From Smittium culicis (lineage: Eukaryota; Kickxellomycota; Harpellomycetes; Harpellales; Legeriomycetaceae): DNA of 10,628 nucleotides. How positions within the stretch are numbered: the stretch's first letter is position 1; each line of letters opens with the position of its first letter. Position numbers and translations under genes: made by a program. Location: contig LSSN01005358.1 in assembly GCA_001970855.1 (NCBI GenBank), positions 1 through 10,628 on the forward strand, read 5' to 3'. Positions 9,284-10,628 of the stretch are shown here, in pieces. The notes under the pieces are model-generated. The model had not been told where the DNA came from and searched no databases. It saw nothing but the letters and a program-made list of their open reading frames with translations.

Positions 9284-9784
9284 TTTTCTTCGCTTTTCTA
9301 ATTTGCGAAAAATTCTACGAATATTGCTATCAAATCGTGAAATTAGACCTAAATAAGATTTTTTTAACAACATGTTAGAGTATTTTGTTTGATCTATTCA
9401 TCTTTTTAAAATTTTGAGCCAAAGATTGAATTCACTCATAGTTTTGCTGTCGATTTTCTCCAATTTTACAAGCTCAAAAATTTATAGTTTGGATAATTTG
9501 TCTTTCCAATTTCCGAAACGCTTTTTTGTTTTTCTCAACCATTCATAAAGCGTCAAAAACAAAGTTACATTGTCTTTTTCATTAATCCAGAGTTTAAATA
9601 GCTCAAATTTATCATTTTCTTTGATTTTAGTGTACTTAATCGCTTATACAAAACTCTTTACCCACAATTTGTCTATAAATTAGTCTACATCGTCTCAATT
9701 GAACTTATTTGGGAAAATTTCTGCAGCATAAATTTTTATTGATGTCTTTATTTTGTGAGAGACTATTAATAACAAAAATTTAAG
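9284..9784 (-). pseudogene. Decayed protein-coding relic of unknown family
   Basis: Seen: one minus-strand frame keeps protein-like sequence over 167 codons. It is interrupted by five stops, TGA 9697-9695, TAA 9682-9680, TAA 9646-9644, TAA 9484-9482 and TGA 9400-9398, and it closes at TAG 9283-9281. The longest clean run is 53 codons (9643-9485). It contains five tryptophan codons (in KLWVK, KLWIN, EWLRK, NWKDK and NLWLK), unusual for random sequence this AT-rich, and alternates charged and hydrophobic residues like helices. Every stop could derive from Gln, Arg or Trp codons by C-to-T or G-to-A change. The same frame may continue to about 9070 with more stops. The W-xx-K-xx-L-F spacing loosely recalls retrotransposon gag, but I cannot assign a family. 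The open plus-strand frame at 9162-9356 is its antisense shadow. Confidence 0.5.
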
Positions 9785-10587
9785 TTAATTTAATTGATGT
9801 TTCTGATATTTTAATAGTGGTTATATTATATTAAAAAACTAAAAAAAACCACCCAAAATAAAAGGGAAAATTATTATTTTTTAATAACCGTATCTATATT
9901 ATTATCTTAAAAATTATAACTGATTTGTAAATTTATGAGCTACTGATTAAGTAATATAAAATGTTTTTATACTATGATTATTTCTTATGTATACTAAATA
10001 CAAGGATATTAGATATAACTGAAATTTTTTTGAAGTGTTATTTAAATTTAACATCTTTTTAAAGCCATAATAAAAACGAAATAATTTTTAAAATTATAAA
10101 AAAGAAAAATTTCTTTTTAATACTGATACAGTAACTTAATATTTATACATCTGTATTAATATTTCTCTTTTTAATAAATAATTAGGAGTATATATTCAAA
10201 AATACAGAGAAATTTTCTGATATTAGTTTTATTAATGACAAATAAAACTCTAAAGGAAAATGATTATTTTCCCTTTGGTTATAGTATCTTTTAAAAATTT
10301 TTATACAAGTTAAATAGAGTATATTTTAAATCAAATATGTGATATAATCCTTCATTATGATGAATTTTCTAAGTCTCATTTATTAATTAGATTAGCCTAT
10401 GTTCATAGTTTTAACTTATTCTGAGTACCTAGATTAATATCACTAGGCTTTTGAACTTTTAGAAATTATTTATTTTTAAGATTTTATTATATTGGTGACG
10501 ATTTAGTTAGATAATTTTAAATACTTATATATTCTAATTCTCTGGGTTTAAGATCATAGTTTTAAAAGTGAAAGATATAATCAATAA

Positions 10588-10589
<2 letters not shown>
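9785..10589. other. AT-rich non-coding sequence, no feature recognised
   Basis: The stretch is short A/T runs without a convincing reading frame, tRNA-like box or long repeat on either strand. It has the same character as the 5000-7440 desert. Confidence 0.6.

Positions 10590-10628
<39 letters not shown>
10590..10628. repeat. (ATA)13 microsatellite at the window edge
   Basis: Thirteen uninterrupted ATA units fill the last 39 bases and run to the end of the sequence. The true length is unknown, because the array is cut by the window or contig edge. Assembly breaks at such simple repeats are common. Confidence 0.97.

Noticed and set aside
9162..9356. 64-codon plus-strand hydrophobic ORF
   Set aside because: It is antisense to the tryptophan-bearing relic, and its Phe/Leu/Ile richness follows simply from T-rich sequence.
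9284..9784. Reading the minus-strand relic as an RXLR/WY-type effector because of LFKLWINEK-like segments
   Set aside because: There is no signal peptide or RXLR motif, the frame is dead, and the neighbouring intron style suggests a fungus rather than an oomycete; the resemblance is only a short helix pattern.

Overview
The window is eukaryotic nuclear DNA, most likely from an AT-rich fungus. The evidence is a minus-strand gene of at least nine exons with short introns (73-143 bases). Intron 1 carries a canonical TACTAAC branch point, and introns 6 and 7 carry TATTAAC and TACTAAT. The encoded protein has fungal-style SH3/proline-rich scaffold architecture. A decayed reverse-transcriptase fragment that resembles DIRS/Ngaro or Ty3-type elements would fit an early-diverging fungus (Mucoromycota/Glomeromycotina type), but the lineage is an inference and cannot be fixed from this window.

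Region 1-2694 is the only intact gene: an SH3 adaptor read on the minus strand, whose C-terminal end lies beyond base 1. I reconstructed nine exons joining in one frame to 623 codons. They encode SH3-1 (residues 8-64), SH3-2 (86-139), a basic/serine linker, a long proline-rich region (218-389), SH3-3 (398-453) and an acidic, low-complexity tail containing a further PxxPxR motif. SH3-1 and SH3-2 are split by an intron at the same structural point and in the same phase, with 14 identical bases across the splice junction, which points to an internal duplication.

Region 2695-about 3190 is the upstream region of this gene, with TATA-like and CCAAT motifs. From about 3190 to the end the base composition becomes strikingly AT-rich, and no intact gene is visible. 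Within this desert two islands keep traces of former coding sequence. One, on the plus strand (about 8145-8880), looks like the gag-end and reverse-transcriptase start of a retroelement. The other, on the minus strand (about 9284-9784, perhaps reaching 9070), is a tryptophan-containing reading frame broken by in-frame stops that all could have come from C-to-T type changes. The window ends inside a pure (ATA)13 microsatellite, probably the contig edge.

The overall picture is one living gene next to a decayed, AT-driven, transposon-derived block. I found no tRNA, rRNA, CRISPR array or convincing new multi-gene system.
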